Assembly (NCBI GenBank): GCA_910576335.1
Contig: CAJTIU010000023.1
Location: forward strand, 1 to 64,000
Direction of reading: 5' to 3'
DNA length: 64,000 nucleotides
Source of the DNA: Lachnospiraceae bacterium
Lineage (GTDB): Bacteria > Bacillota > Clostridia > Lachnospirales > Lachnospiraceae
Made by a program: the position numbers and the translations under genes. This document shows positions 1-8,700 of this stretch, one piece after another (position 1 is the first letter of the stretch; each line of letters starts with the position of its first letter). The notes under the pieces are model-generated. The model searched no databases. It had not been told where the DNA came from and saw only the letters and a program-made list of their open reading frames with translations.

Positions 1-176
1 GTAAACTAAGCATAGCAGTTCTTGAGATTATGATTATAGTTAAGTGTGATAACTCAACAATACAACATATTTTCAAAAACTGCTACTTTTTTGAAAAAGT
101 GGTGATTTTATGTACTTTGGGCTAGCCGCCGCGCTAGCGGCTTGGTACAATCAAAGAAAAAAGGAGATTGTTAAAT

Positions 177-986
177 ATGAAAAAAATGAGATGTTGCAAA
201 TTTTTATTGACAGTTGCTTTGATTTTAGGAGGAGTATTTGCTATATCTACAACGACTATGGCAAATACAAGAGCCACTGCAAAGGAAATAAGTATTTCGC
301 AAACTGTAAGTGGAACACTTTCGAAAACTGAACCTGTTATATGGTATAAATTTCATGTACCGTGCACTGGAACTATTAGATTTGAACTCAATACACAATG
401 CCGAATCACATCGTTTATGTTGACCAAAACAGATTATCCCGATTATATTTATTTGGCAGAGCAATATTGGGATAAGGACCCATTGGGCAACAATACAATT
501 ACGGCTACACTTAAAAAGGGGACTTATTATTTAAAGGTTAATTCAAGTGCTGAATTAATTGGCTTTAGCAATCTTTACGGAAATTTTAGTTATGAGGTGA
601 CTTTTTCACCAACAAATTTTACTTATGGAAGTTTAAAGTATAAGGTTACAGGAAAAAATACAGTAACAGTTACAGGTTTAAAAGATAAATATGTACAATC
701 GGTAAAAATACCACAAACTGCAAAAATAAAAGAGTTAAACAAGAGCTATAAGGTTACATCAATTTCGGATAAAGCTTTTAAAGGGAATTTTTTTATTAGT
801 AAAGTTACTCTTTCTAAGAGCATGAAGAAAATTGGAAAACAAGCGTTTTATAAATGCAAAAGATTGAAAAAAGTTACTTTTAATTCAAAAGTGAAAATTG
901 GGAAAAATGCATTTAAGAGTGTAAATAAAAAAATAAATTATAAATATCCTAGAAAGTATAAGTTTTATTATAAAGTGATTTTATAG
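177..986 (+). CDS. secreted BspA-type leucine-rich repeat protein
   Basis: Predicted exported 269-aa protein. Residues 1-28 form a Sec signal peptide (KK-rich start, hydrophobic core, MANT cleavage region). The middle (about 30-145) resembles the beta-rich pre-peptidase C-terminal (PPC) fold. The last 90 residues hold BspA/LRR_5-type repeats such as ISDKAFKGN and IGKQAFYKCKRLKKVTF. The ATG at 177 is chosen because AAGGAG (161-166) lies 10 nt upstream; the in-frame TTG at 168 would have no spacing. The gene is clearly more AT-rich than the genes from 1.7 kb on, which suggests recent transfer. Such proteins usually act at the cell surface in adhesion; the ligand is unknown. A very basic C-terminus (KKINYKYPRKYKFYYK) may bind the wall. 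Confidence 0.75.
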   Translation: MKKMRCCKFLLTVALILGGVFAISTTTMANTRATAKEISISQTVSGTLSKTEPVIWYKFHVPCTGTIRFELNTQCRITSFMLTKTDYPDYIYLAEQYWDKDPLGNNTITATLKKGTYYLKVNSSAELIGFSNLYGNFSYEVTFSPTNFTYGSLKYKVTGKNTVTVTGLKDKYVQSVKIPQTAKIKELNKSYKVTSISDKAFKGNFFISKVTLSKSMKKIGKQAFYKCKRLKKVTFNSKVKIGKNAFKSVNKKINYKYPRKYKFYYKVIL

Positions 987-1259
987 TGGAGTAATATAAT
1001 AAAAGAAAAAGGAATTGACATGCTTTAACATTATACTGGATAATGTGCGTTTCCTCCAATCTTCTTATTAATTTAACAGAACACATTAGAACACGATAGA
1101 ACACTTTGTATACATATTGATATATTTTAAAAATGTATTAAATATAAGGGTTTTCTCGAATCCTGTGAAATTTGATTCTGGTATTCGATTCTCTCCTCCC
1201 CTTCGCCTCAAAACCGGGAAAGCCCACAATACTGGACTTTCTTTTTCGCGGGGGTTATA
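987..1259. other. gene-poor AT-rich intergenic stretch
   Basis: No convincing gene lies here. The first 150 bases continue the low-GC composition of the upstream LRR gene. Around 1211-1245 a hairpin (GAAAG-CCA ... TGG-CTTTC, one mismatch) followed by TTTTT could be an intrinsic terminator on the plus strand. Bases 1155-1212 carry two TTCGA-containing words that recall tRNA T-loops, but no tRNA fold can be built. The boundary between AT-rich and normal DNA falls near here. Confidence 0.4.
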
Positions 1260-1425
1260 CTAGAGCGTGTTTGAAAATTGCTTTCTGCCAAATGTGCGTC
1301 ACAAATTGTGGAGAATTTGCCCCAAATGAAGGAGGCGTAGTGGGCTACGCTGACTGAATGCAGGGCAAATTAGCCGCAAAGTGGGGCGTGCAGGTGGCAG
1401 GAATGAATTTTCAAACACGCTCTAG
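1260..1425. repeat. MITE-like element with 20-bp perfect terminal inverted repeats (family 2, full copy)
   Basis: The ends are exact inverted repeats: TAGAGCGTGTTTGAAAATT at 1261-1279 and its complement at 1406-1424, extended by one more C/G pair. The 166-bp body has internal complementary words (CTGCCA/TGGCAG, AATTTGCCC/GGGCAAATT) so the whole could fold as a long hairpin. It encodes nothing convincing. Related ends occur at 35904-35970 and 51588-51603. A non-autonomous miniature transposable element is the simplest reading. Confidence 0.75.
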
Positions 1426-1653
1426 CTTTCACAATAAAGGGCAATGCCGCATATTCTATATAAAAAGCCATTAAAAAGGGCAATTATTATGTGCGGAAAT
1501 AACAGGTCAGTGCCTGACGGGAAGAGGGAAGATTTCCAGGAGAATCATACACAGGATACTAGAGAATATTTTCCTGTGCACGAATACAGAGTGCCCTGTC
1601 TGGAGGAAGCTTACAGGGACGATATTACGAGAGGATCTGCATATCTGGAAATT

Positions 1654-1685
1654 GGGACGGGGCATTTTTAAAAATGCCCCGTCCC
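1654..1685. repeat. GGGGACGGGG palindrome, subtype A copy 1
   Basis: Perfect 32-bp palindrome with arms GGGACGGGGCATTTTT and complement. It lies 2 bp beyond the stop codon of the minus-strand gene ending at 1688. In a transcript it would form a 16-bp stem, so it may double as a terminator or mRNA 3'-end stabiliser. One of nine copies in this window; the left arm here has lost one G. Confidence 0.9.
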
Positions 1686-1687
1686 CA

Positions 1688-4084
1688 CTATACCTCCGGG
1701 TACCTATGAAATCCGTCATCCGTTAGACAGACAGTTCTCTGGATTTCGTCTCTGTTGCTGTAAAAGTGATAATTTTTCTCCATAAAATGGAATTCCTTCG
1801 GATAAGGGGCATAGCTTGTAATGAGGTATCCTCCTTCTATTTTCTGGGCAAAACCATTTACAACACGGAGGGTTCCGTTTTTCTCGTACAAAAAGGTTTT
1901 GGTTCCGAATCCGTCCAGATAGGCGGCGATTTCTTCGCCCATGTCCCAGTCCGGCGTGCTGTTGCTGTCGGTAAACAGTTTTGCAAAGATTCCGCCGTCA
2001 CTGGCAAATGCAGACTGGCCAAACCGATTCCTGGAAAGATCCGGTCTGTTCAGGTGGGGGCCTGCAACGCTATAAGTTGATGCAGCCTCCCCTTTTTCCA
2101 GGCAGCATCCCGTTGCTGTGGCATTCGTATCATAACAATATAAGATGCCGACAGTGGCTCTGTATGCTGCTTCCAGATACGCAGGTATTCCGTTGGCCTC
2201 ATAGCATTTCAGCATTGCAGCCGCAGAGATGCCGCCCCACAGTGAATGGATCATGTAGGAAAGTGCTTCCCACCACCGGTCGGGATTCTGGGCGCGGAAG
2301 TCATTGGAAAAGCCGATATTTGCAAGCAGGAGTCTGCCGTACCGCCCGGCTCCTTCGCCGTGCCCGCTCATACTTAAGGCTCCCGCACAAGGTGCGAATC
2401 CTCCATTATCGTAATAATGCTCAGTAATGATTCCCGTATATTCATGGCTCTGATTCTGTACCCGTTCTGTGGTATTTTTCCATAACTCCTTTATTGCCTC
2501 ATATTTCTCAGACATGCCGGATTTTTTCAGATCCTCCAAAAGATCCGGTATGTACAGGAAAAATACGCCTAGCATCTCTGCTTCCTCTCTGGCCCGTTCA
2601 TTGTCATGAAGGCGGGGATCGGCACGCAGCATGAAAACTTCAGCTGCCCATTCCAGGTATTCCTTCGGGGAATGATATTGTAAGACAGTATCGCTGAATT
2701 TTGACAGCAGATAAAACACATGGCTGATGTATTCAAAGTCCATGACACGGTAAAAATTCCCGTAAAGCTTCCTTGGCCTTGCAAAATCGCCGTCAATAAA
2801 CCATTTCTGGCGTATATAATGAACCGCGCAGAGTTCTGCCTCCCGCACCTGGCCGACATGAAGCCTTCCAAGAAGGTTTTCCTTAAGAACCAGATTAATT
2901 CTTCCCAAGGATTCCCCCTGGTTCGATACCGGGGCATATGCATAGGGAGGATTCCCCTGGCTGCCCAGGTATAATCTGTCTGAGATGAACGCTGCACGCT
3001 GTTCGAAGACCTTTGCCAGGGGCTCCATAACATTGCAGACCACCCAGTCCTGGCTGCCGTCTGCTAACTCCAATATAACCTTATGCTCTCCGGGGGAGAA
3101 TGTTTGGAAACTGATCTGACCGTTTCTTACATCAGACATGTTAAATGCATCTGTGACCTCCTGTATTTTCTTTTTCCCTCCGGCTACATATTCAACAAGT
3201 ACTTTTTCAGGAGTCTTCTCCTGGGGAAGTGTGACATCTATATGAATGTTGCCGCCGACAAGGGTCATAGGTGCGTAGTCCATCCGTGGGTGTCCCAGCT
3301 TTAGGCCTTTGGCATAGAAGTCTTCCATATTGTCAAAGGGGCTTAAGGTATAGCTCCATTCCAACGTTTTACCAATACCCAGACTTAATGAATTCCTGTC
3401 ATAAATCCAGTCATTTACCGGCTCCTTTCCCTTCTCATATCCGCCTGCCAGTATGAGCTGGTGAAACAGGAGGCCATCCAGGGAGGGAGAAGCATTTTCA
3501 AAAAACAGATTCAGATATTCACAGTATGTTCCGACAGAAAGAGTTCTGCCTTTTTGCTGATACAGCCCCATATGCGGCGCGCGGTTGCTTCTTCGGACTG
3601 CGGCAAGCTTTGTATAGTCTCTAGAAACGGAGGGAAATACTGCAGCAGAATGCTCCATATTACGGATTACATTCTTGTCACGGAACATGATATAGGCAAG
3701 GGAAATCCAGACGCCCATCTGTTCCAGTAGAATTTCTTCCTGCCCCAGATTCTGAAGGATCACAGAGAATCTCATGCGGCTGTCTCCATCCGGCTCATAG
3801 TCCATTGTGAGCCGAAAGTCCCGGAAGCGGCAGGTTACGGATAACACATCTTCTTTTTGAAGAATGCTTCTTACGGAATCCCGGGAAGTATAAGTTGTTC
3901 CATTTACCATAATGGAAAATTCTCCCCAGAGTTTGTCCAGGTCGTCATACCCGGCCTGCTCCAGATACTTTGGATCCACAACCCAGTTCATTTTTTCCGG
4001 ATCGTCCTTCAGATACAACCCAGTCAGATTGCCGTTCTCATTCCATTCTAAACGGAATGTCTTGTTTTCAAATTTATAAATCAT
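1688..4084 (-). CDS. DUF5695-like putative carbohydrate-active protein
   Basis: 798-aa protein without a signal peptide, so probably cytoplasmic. The N-terminal half is beta-sandwich-like (YKFENKTFRLEWNENGNL; GYDDLDKLWGEFSI). The C-terminal half looks alpha-helical like an (alpha/alpha)6 barrel, with conserved-looking patches HYYDNGGFAPCAG, SGHGEGAGRYGRL and PDRWWEALSYMIHSLWGG. I associate this architecture with the DUF5695 family of glycoside-hydrolase-like proteins, from memory rather than alignment; no substrate can be assigned. The ATG at 4084 is chosen because AAAGGAG ends 5 nt before it; the ATG at 4087 is too close. Transcription probably starts from the promoter/operator at 4117-4146. 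The gene ends against a palindrome at 1654-1685. Confidence 0.6.
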   Translation of the reverse strand: MIYKFENKTFRLEWNENGNLTGLYLKDDPEKMNWVVDPKYLEQAGYDDLDKLWGEFSIMVNGTTYTSRDSVRSILQKEDVLSVTCRFRDFRLTMDYEPDGDSRMRFSVILQNLGQEEILLEQMGVWISLAYIMFRDKNVIRNMEHSAAVFPSVSRDYTKLAAVRRSNRAPHMGLYQQKGRTLSVGTYCEYLNLFFENASPSLDGLLFHQLILAGGYEKGKEPVNDWIYDRNSLSLGIGKTLEWSYTLSPFDNMEDFYAKGLKLGHPRMDYAPMTLVGGNIHIDVTLPQEKTPEKVLVEYVAGGKKKIQEVTDAFNMSDVRNGQISFQTFSPGEHKVILELADGSQDWVVCNVMEPLAKVFEQRAAFISDRLYLGSQGNPPYAYAPVSNQGESLGRINLVLKENLLGRLHVGQVREAELCAVHYIRQKWFIDGDFARPRKLYGNFYRVMDFEYISHVFYLLSKFSDTVLQYHSPKEYLEWAAEVFMLRADPRLHDNERAREEAEMLGVFFLYIPDLLEDLKKSGMSEKYEAIKELWKNTTERVQNQSHEYTGIITEHYYDNGGFAPCAGALSMSGHGEGAGRYGRLLLANIGFSNDFRAQNPDRWWEALSYMIHSLWGGISAAAMLKCYEANGIPAYLEAAYRATVGILYCYDTNATATGCCLEKGEAASTYSVAGPHLNRPDLSRNRFGQSAFASDGGIFAKLFTDSNSTPDWDMGEEIAAYLDGFGTKTFLYEKNGTLRVVNGFAQKIEGGYLITSYAPYPKEFHFMEKNYHFYSNRDEIQRTVCLTDDGFHRYPEV

Positions 4085-4116
4085 CATTACTCCTTTCATC
4101 GCCACAGATGGTTCCA

Positions 4117-4146
4117 AATATATTAAACGTTTAACCTTCCGGGCAA
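4117..4146 (-). promoter_or_regulatory. promoter with embedded LacI-type operator for the DUF5695-like gene
   Basis: Read on the minus strand, TTGCCC (4146-4141) and TATATT (4122-4117) form a -35/-10 pair with an 18-bp spacer. The perfect 12-bp palindrome TTAAACGTTTAA (4123-4134), with the central CG typical of LacI/GalR operators, lies inside the spacer. A repressor bound there would block RNA polymerase. No LacI gene is adjacent; the nearest in the window is at 47835. Confidence 0.5.
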
Positions 4147-4284
4147 AAAAAATTCTATCTGCAGCAGAATTTAAAGCCTCTGGACAGATTCTCCTAAGAC
4201 CAGAGAAGGAACTGCACTTCTGCTTCACTGTCCATAATATAACGAATAGCTTCAGTCTGCAATCCCTGAATTGTGAAATGCTTG

Positions 4285-4328
4285 AAATTGGGGACGGGGC
4301 ATTTTTAAAAATGCCCCGTCCCCAATTT
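4285..4328. repeat. GGGGACGGGG palindrome, subtype A copy 2
   Basis: Perfect 44-bp palindrome: AAATTGGGGACGGGGC arm, ATTTTTAAAAAT centre. It sits 10 bp past the stop of the DUF4397 gene (minus strand) and about 200 bp upstream of the next gene. It can act as the transcript end of the upstream gene. Confidence 0.95.
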
Positions 4329-4338
4329 GACAATTTGA

Positions 4339-5268
4339 TTAATCGAGTAACAGCGAATAGTCTTCTGTTACGATCCCCGTCATATCCGGCGCCCCGTACG
4401 CATCTCCGATAATGTATATGGTATACATCTTCCGATCTTCAATCTCATGAGCAAGTTGGAATACAGCAGCGCCGCTTAACATCTCAGTAACGAAAAATTT
4501 CTGTGTGCCTGGCTGAATCTGCTTATATGCAGATATGGTCTTAAACCGTAAATCCTCAAATCTTACTCTTCCGTCCTGGGTGGTTACATCAAGAGCAGGA
4601 GAGTTATAGGACAGATTTACGGCACGTACACAGGAGCGCCTCTGCCTTTTTAAGGTGCATGGTATATCTGGAACCAGGTACATGCCAAGGCCATTGAGCC
4701 CGTTTATAAAGGCAATCGTGTATACGTCATCCTCCCCGAAGAAAAATGTTTCGCTGGCAATCAGCATTCTCCTTCCCTGTGGATTTACAACATTGATTGT
4801 TTTAAACTCATCTGTTTCTATGAAATAGGAGGATACCTCTCCGTACTGCAGGCGGTTTACAACTGGCTTGTTTCCAATAAATATGTTCAGAGCATCAAAA
4901 CCGACAGCTCCATGGAGAAAACGGATGGTGCAGTAGCCCTGTTCCGGGGCGTCAGGCTCTGGCCTTGGAATGATTGGAATCGGATAGATGGCAACAGGTG
5001 GACGCTGCCCGTTTCCTGGAGTAATCGGGGCGACAGGCGGGGTGGGGCGCACCGGGGGCCCCGGAAAATCAGGTGCGCCGGGAAGTGCGGGCGTCGGAAG
5101 CATACCTCCCGGCTCTTCTCCTGGCGCCGCAGGCACGTCAATCCCGGCAGGGGGCTCTTCCACTCCGGGAGGCGGTCCGAATGAGGGGGTGTCGGGGGAT
5201 TCAGGAAGAAATATCATGTCTTCCTGTTCATGATTCTGAGGTTGGTTCTGATTCTGATTATCTGGCAT
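4339..5268 (-). CDS. DUF4397 domain protein with proline-rich N-terminus
   Basis: 309 aa. Residues 1-110 are low-complexity: NQNQNQPQNH then a Pro/Gly-rich linker with no signal peptide or membrane segment. Residues about 115-309 match DUF4397: two beta-rich repeats beginning CTIRFLHGAVGFDALNIFIG and CVRAVNLSYNSPALDV, with GEVSSY and YTIAFINGLNG motifs. ATG at 5268 is preceded by AAGGGAG (7-nt spacing); an upstream in-frame TTG would overlap that site. In related Clostridia such proteins are annotated only as hypothetical; a structural or spore-surface role is a guess based on lack of an export signal and the flexible linker. Confidence 0.7.
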   Translation of the reverse strand: MPDNQNQNQPQNHEQEDMIFLPESPDTPSFGPPPGVEEPPAGIDVPAAPGEEPGGMLPTPALPGAPDFPGPPVRPTPPVAPITPGNGQRPPVAIYPIPIIPRPEPDAPEQGYCTIRFLHGAVGFDALNIFIGNKPVVNRLQYGEVSSYFIETDEFKTINVVNPQGRRMLIASETFFFGEDDVYTIAFINGLNGLGMYLVPDIPCTLKRQRRSCVRAVNLSYNSPALDVTTQDGRVRFEDLRFKTISAYKQIQPGTQKFFVTEMLSGAAVFQLAHEIEDRKMYTIYIIGDAYGAPDMTGIVTEDYSLLLD

Positions 5269-5286
5269 TACAGTCTCTCCCTTCAA

Positions 5287-5568
5287 TATACTTCTATATT
5301 ATATGTGTGAGTTTTATAACTGTTCACAGTGTTAAAGGTCAGGGGCGCTTTGGCAGCGTCCGCGAAAGCGGCTGTGTTTTGCGAATGTTACTGTGAACGG
5401 AGTGAACAGTAACGCTGTAGTTTGCGGTAATAAGCAGATCGCCATATTTTTGTGGAAAAATGGGCACTTATGTGGTAACATATAGGGGAAAAGATAATAA
5501 TGCAGGGCAGTCTTACAGAACTTGCAGGTAGTAAATTCCACCTGTTTTTGTCGCAGAGACCAAAAAAT
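5287..5568. other. intergenic repeat-like stretch (family 4, GTTACTG hairpin)
   Basis: No gene before the remnant at 5569. Bases 5389-5419 contain GTTACTG and CAGTAAC arms around a GTGAAC-GGA-GTGAAC core. Nearly the same core recurs at 57856-57882 and, more degenerate, near 11985-12010 and 30024-30092. It looks like an old dispersed repeat. The flanks (GGGCGC..GCGTCC) could fold further. Confidence 0.4.
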
Positions 5569-5685
5569 ATTTGGGAATTAGTTGATGGGCTTCAGAGATT
5601 GTCTACAGTATTGTCTTTTTTTAGTAAACTGAAAGATAAAGAGAAAAATAATCTTGTCTTAGAGAAAGCTTCTATTTTGGCATAA
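5569..5685 (+). pseudogene. remnant of a DUF262 (GmrS/D-like) protein
   Basis: A 38-codon open stretch reads IWELVDGLQRLSTVLSFF then SKLKDKEKNNLVLEKAS. The VDGLQRLST word is the hallmark of the DUF262/ParB-like nuclease domain (usually VDGQQRLTT), as in GmrSD-type modification-dependent restriction enzymes and related defence proteins. Those proteins run to several hundred residues. Here the domain is cut on both sides: the upstream codons (5500-5568) have no family resemblance and a stop ends it at 5685. It is AT-richer than its neighbours. I call it a decayed fragment of a lost defence gene. Confidence 0.6.
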
Positions 5686-5751
5686 ATAGGAAGGGATGGG
5701 AAAATGAAACGGAAAAGATTAGCAGGCAGACAAAGAAGGAGAGGAAAAGAA

Positions 5752-8700
5752 ATGAGGGAAAAAATGATTTGCAAGATGACGGCATTGCTGCTTATAGCGG
5801 CAATGTGCGTGGGGCTGTGTACCGGTTTTACGGTTAATGCCGGGGCAGTCGGGAATTCAGCTTCTGATCTGAGGGCGCCAGGGATAGAAGAAGATCCTGG
5901 CATGGAAGCAAAGCAGAAGGTGACATGGGACTGTGTGTGGTTCGGGAACTACCCGCAAAGCGAGGTGGAAAGTTCGGATCCCATATACAACACACTTCAA
6001 GGTGAGGATGGATGGGATGACAATAATGACATTACGATTGGTGGGAACCGTTACCGGAGAATGAAGAAAGGGGATGCGACATATGCAGTAACCGGAGACA
6101 GCGATCACTATAACTGGTCAGATGAGGACACATACCATTACTTTAAATACGAGCCGGTGAAATGGCGGGTATTGAAAACAGACGGAAACCAGGCGCTTCT
6201 TCTGTCGGATGTGGCGCTGGATGACCAAAGGTACAATACAGTGTGGGAAGATGTGACATGGAAGACTAGTACTATAAGGAGCTGGTTAAATGGATATGGC
6301 TCTTCCGATAACCAGCAGGGAACAGATTACAGCGGCAGGAATTTTATTGGCAGCGCCTTTACATCTGATGAGTGGTCAGCAATTGCAGATACATCTGTGG
6401 TAAATGCAGGCAATCTATCTTCTGGAACCGAAGGGGGAAATGATACCGTAGATAAAATATTTCTTTTGTCAGAGTCAGAAGTGTATGGAGAAGGCGCTGT
6501 GCCTTATGGTTTTGTTTCAGAAAGTGATACATATGATGAAGCACGCAGAAGTAAGAGCAGTACTTATGCGAAGGCTATGGGAGTATGGAGTGCTACAGAT
6601 GATACATATAAAGACGACTGCCATTGGTGGCTGCGCTCGCCGGCCTATTATCTGAAAAGCGCCGCAGGTGTGCTTAACACTGGCAACGTCGGTGGGATCC
6701 ATGTCGACTACAATTATGTCGGTGTGCGTCCTGCTTTGAATCTTAATTTATCATCTAATCAATGGACCTATGCAGGAACGGTATGTTCTGATGGAACCAC
6801 CAGCTCTGGAAATGGAAATGAGGACGAGGCTGCAGTAACCGGAATTGAACTTTTATCCGAAGAGAAGCTGAATCTTACCGTAGGGGACACCTCTCTTGTG
6901 AAATGCAAGGTAATCCCGTCTAATGCAGCGAACCCGGCGATAAGCTGGACGTCAGGGGATGAAAAAATTGCCACAGTGAATGAGGAAGGGCTCATAACCT
7001 GTGCAGGGGCAGGCTCAACTGTAATCACGGCAACGACAGTAGACGGAGGATTTACAAAAGAGGTTGAGGTAATTGTACGAGAAAAGCCATCCGTGTCAGA
7101 ACTTCATGCACCGAGGATCGAAGCAGATTCCAGTATGAAAGCAAAGCAGAAGGTGACATGGGACTGTGTGTGGTTCGGGAGCTACCCACAAAGCGAGGTG
7201 GCAAGCGCGAGTCCCATATACAGGGCACTTAAAAACGTGGATGGATGGGACGACAATAATGACATTACGATTGGTGGGAACCGTTACCGGAGAATGAAAA
7301 AAGGGGATGCGACATATGCAGCAGCCTCGTCTGACAAGTACTACTATAACTGGTCAGATGCGGACACATACCATTACTTTAAATATGAGCCGGTGAAATG
7401 GCGGGTATTGAAAACAGACGGAAACCAGGCGCTTCTCCTGTCGGATGTGGCGCTGGATGACCAAAAATACAATACAGTGCGTGAAAATGTGACATGGGAG
7501 ACCAGCACCATAAGGAGCTGGTTAAATGGATATGGTTCTTCCGATAACCAGCAGGGAACAGATTACAGCGGCAGGAATTTTATTGGCAGCGCCTTTACAT
7601 CTGATGAGCAGTCAGCAATTGCAGATACACCTGTGGTAAATGCAGACAATAAATCTTATGGAACCGAAGGAGGAAATGATACCGTAGATAAAATCTTCCT
7701 TTTGTCAGAGTCAGAAGTGTATGGGAGAAGCGCTGAGCCTTATGGCTTTGTTCCAGATTGGAACAGATATGATGAAGCACGCAGAAGTAAGAGCAGTACT
7801 TATGCGAAGGCGATGGGAGTACGGTATAATACAGATGATACATATAAAGACAACTGCAGCTGGTGGCTGCGCTCACCAGGCAATAGTTCAAAGTGCGCCT
7901 CGTTTGTGAATTACAACGGCTACATCTATTATTGGAGCGATGTCAACAGCAAGTATGTCGGTGTGCGTGCTGCATTGAATCTTAATCTATCATCCAGTCA
8001 ATGGACCTATGCAGGAACGGTATGTTCCGATGGAACCAGCAGCTCTGGAACTGAGGACGAGAATGCAGTAACCGGAATTGAACTTTTATCCGAAGAGAAG
8101 CTGAATCTTACCGTAGGGGATACCTCTCTTGCGAAATGCCAGGTAATTCCGTCTAATGCAGCGAACCCGGCAATAAGCTGGATATCATGGGATGAAAAAA
8201 TTGCCACGGTGAATGAGGAAGGGCTCATAACCTGTGTAGGGGCAGGAACAACACTTATCACGGCAAAGACAGCAGACGGAGGATTTACAAAAGAGGTTGA
8301 GGTAATTGTACGGGAAAAGCCATCAGCTGACAAAGAAGACCCCTCAGACCCGTCTGTGTCCAAACCGGCTCCGCCTAAGACAGCAACGCTGTCGTCAACA
8401 TCCTACACCTATAACGGAAAGGTAAGAAGACCGTCAGTAACTGTAAAAGACAGCAATGGAAAGACAATCGGCGCGGGGAATTATACGGTCACTTATCCGG
8501 CAGGGTGTAAGAAAGTTGGGCGGTATACTGTAAAGATCACCTTCAAAGGGAGCTATACGGGAAGCATGAAGAAGTCCTTTGAGATTAAGCCAAGGGGTAC
8601 GTCAATTTGCAGAGTAAAAGCCGGGAAGAAGAGCTTTACCGTGAAGTGGAAAAAGCAGGCGAAGCAGACCACAGGATACCAGATTCAATATTCTACGAAT

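Noticed and set aside
110-331. 73-codon ORF overlapping the start of the LRR gene
   Set aside because: It overlaps the LRR gene in another frame, has no ribosome site and no recognisable domain; its first residues only reflect the GCTAGC-rich hairpin.
1155-1212. Possible tRNA 3' end (two TTCGA words)
   Set aside because: No acceptor stem, anticodon arm or CCA-type end can be paired.
1444-1671. 75-codon ORF ending inside a palindrome
   Set aside because: Weak start context, no domain, and its last codons are repeat sequence. It may be a remnant but nothing supports a gene.
4912-5396. Several ORFs antisense to the DUF4397 gene
   Set aside because: They mirror the Pro/Gly-rich linker codons on the other strand and have no ribosome sites.
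5890-8320. Tandem repeats of the DUF6273 gene as an assembly duplication
   Set aside because: The two units differ consistently at many positions and in length, so they are real diverged copies.
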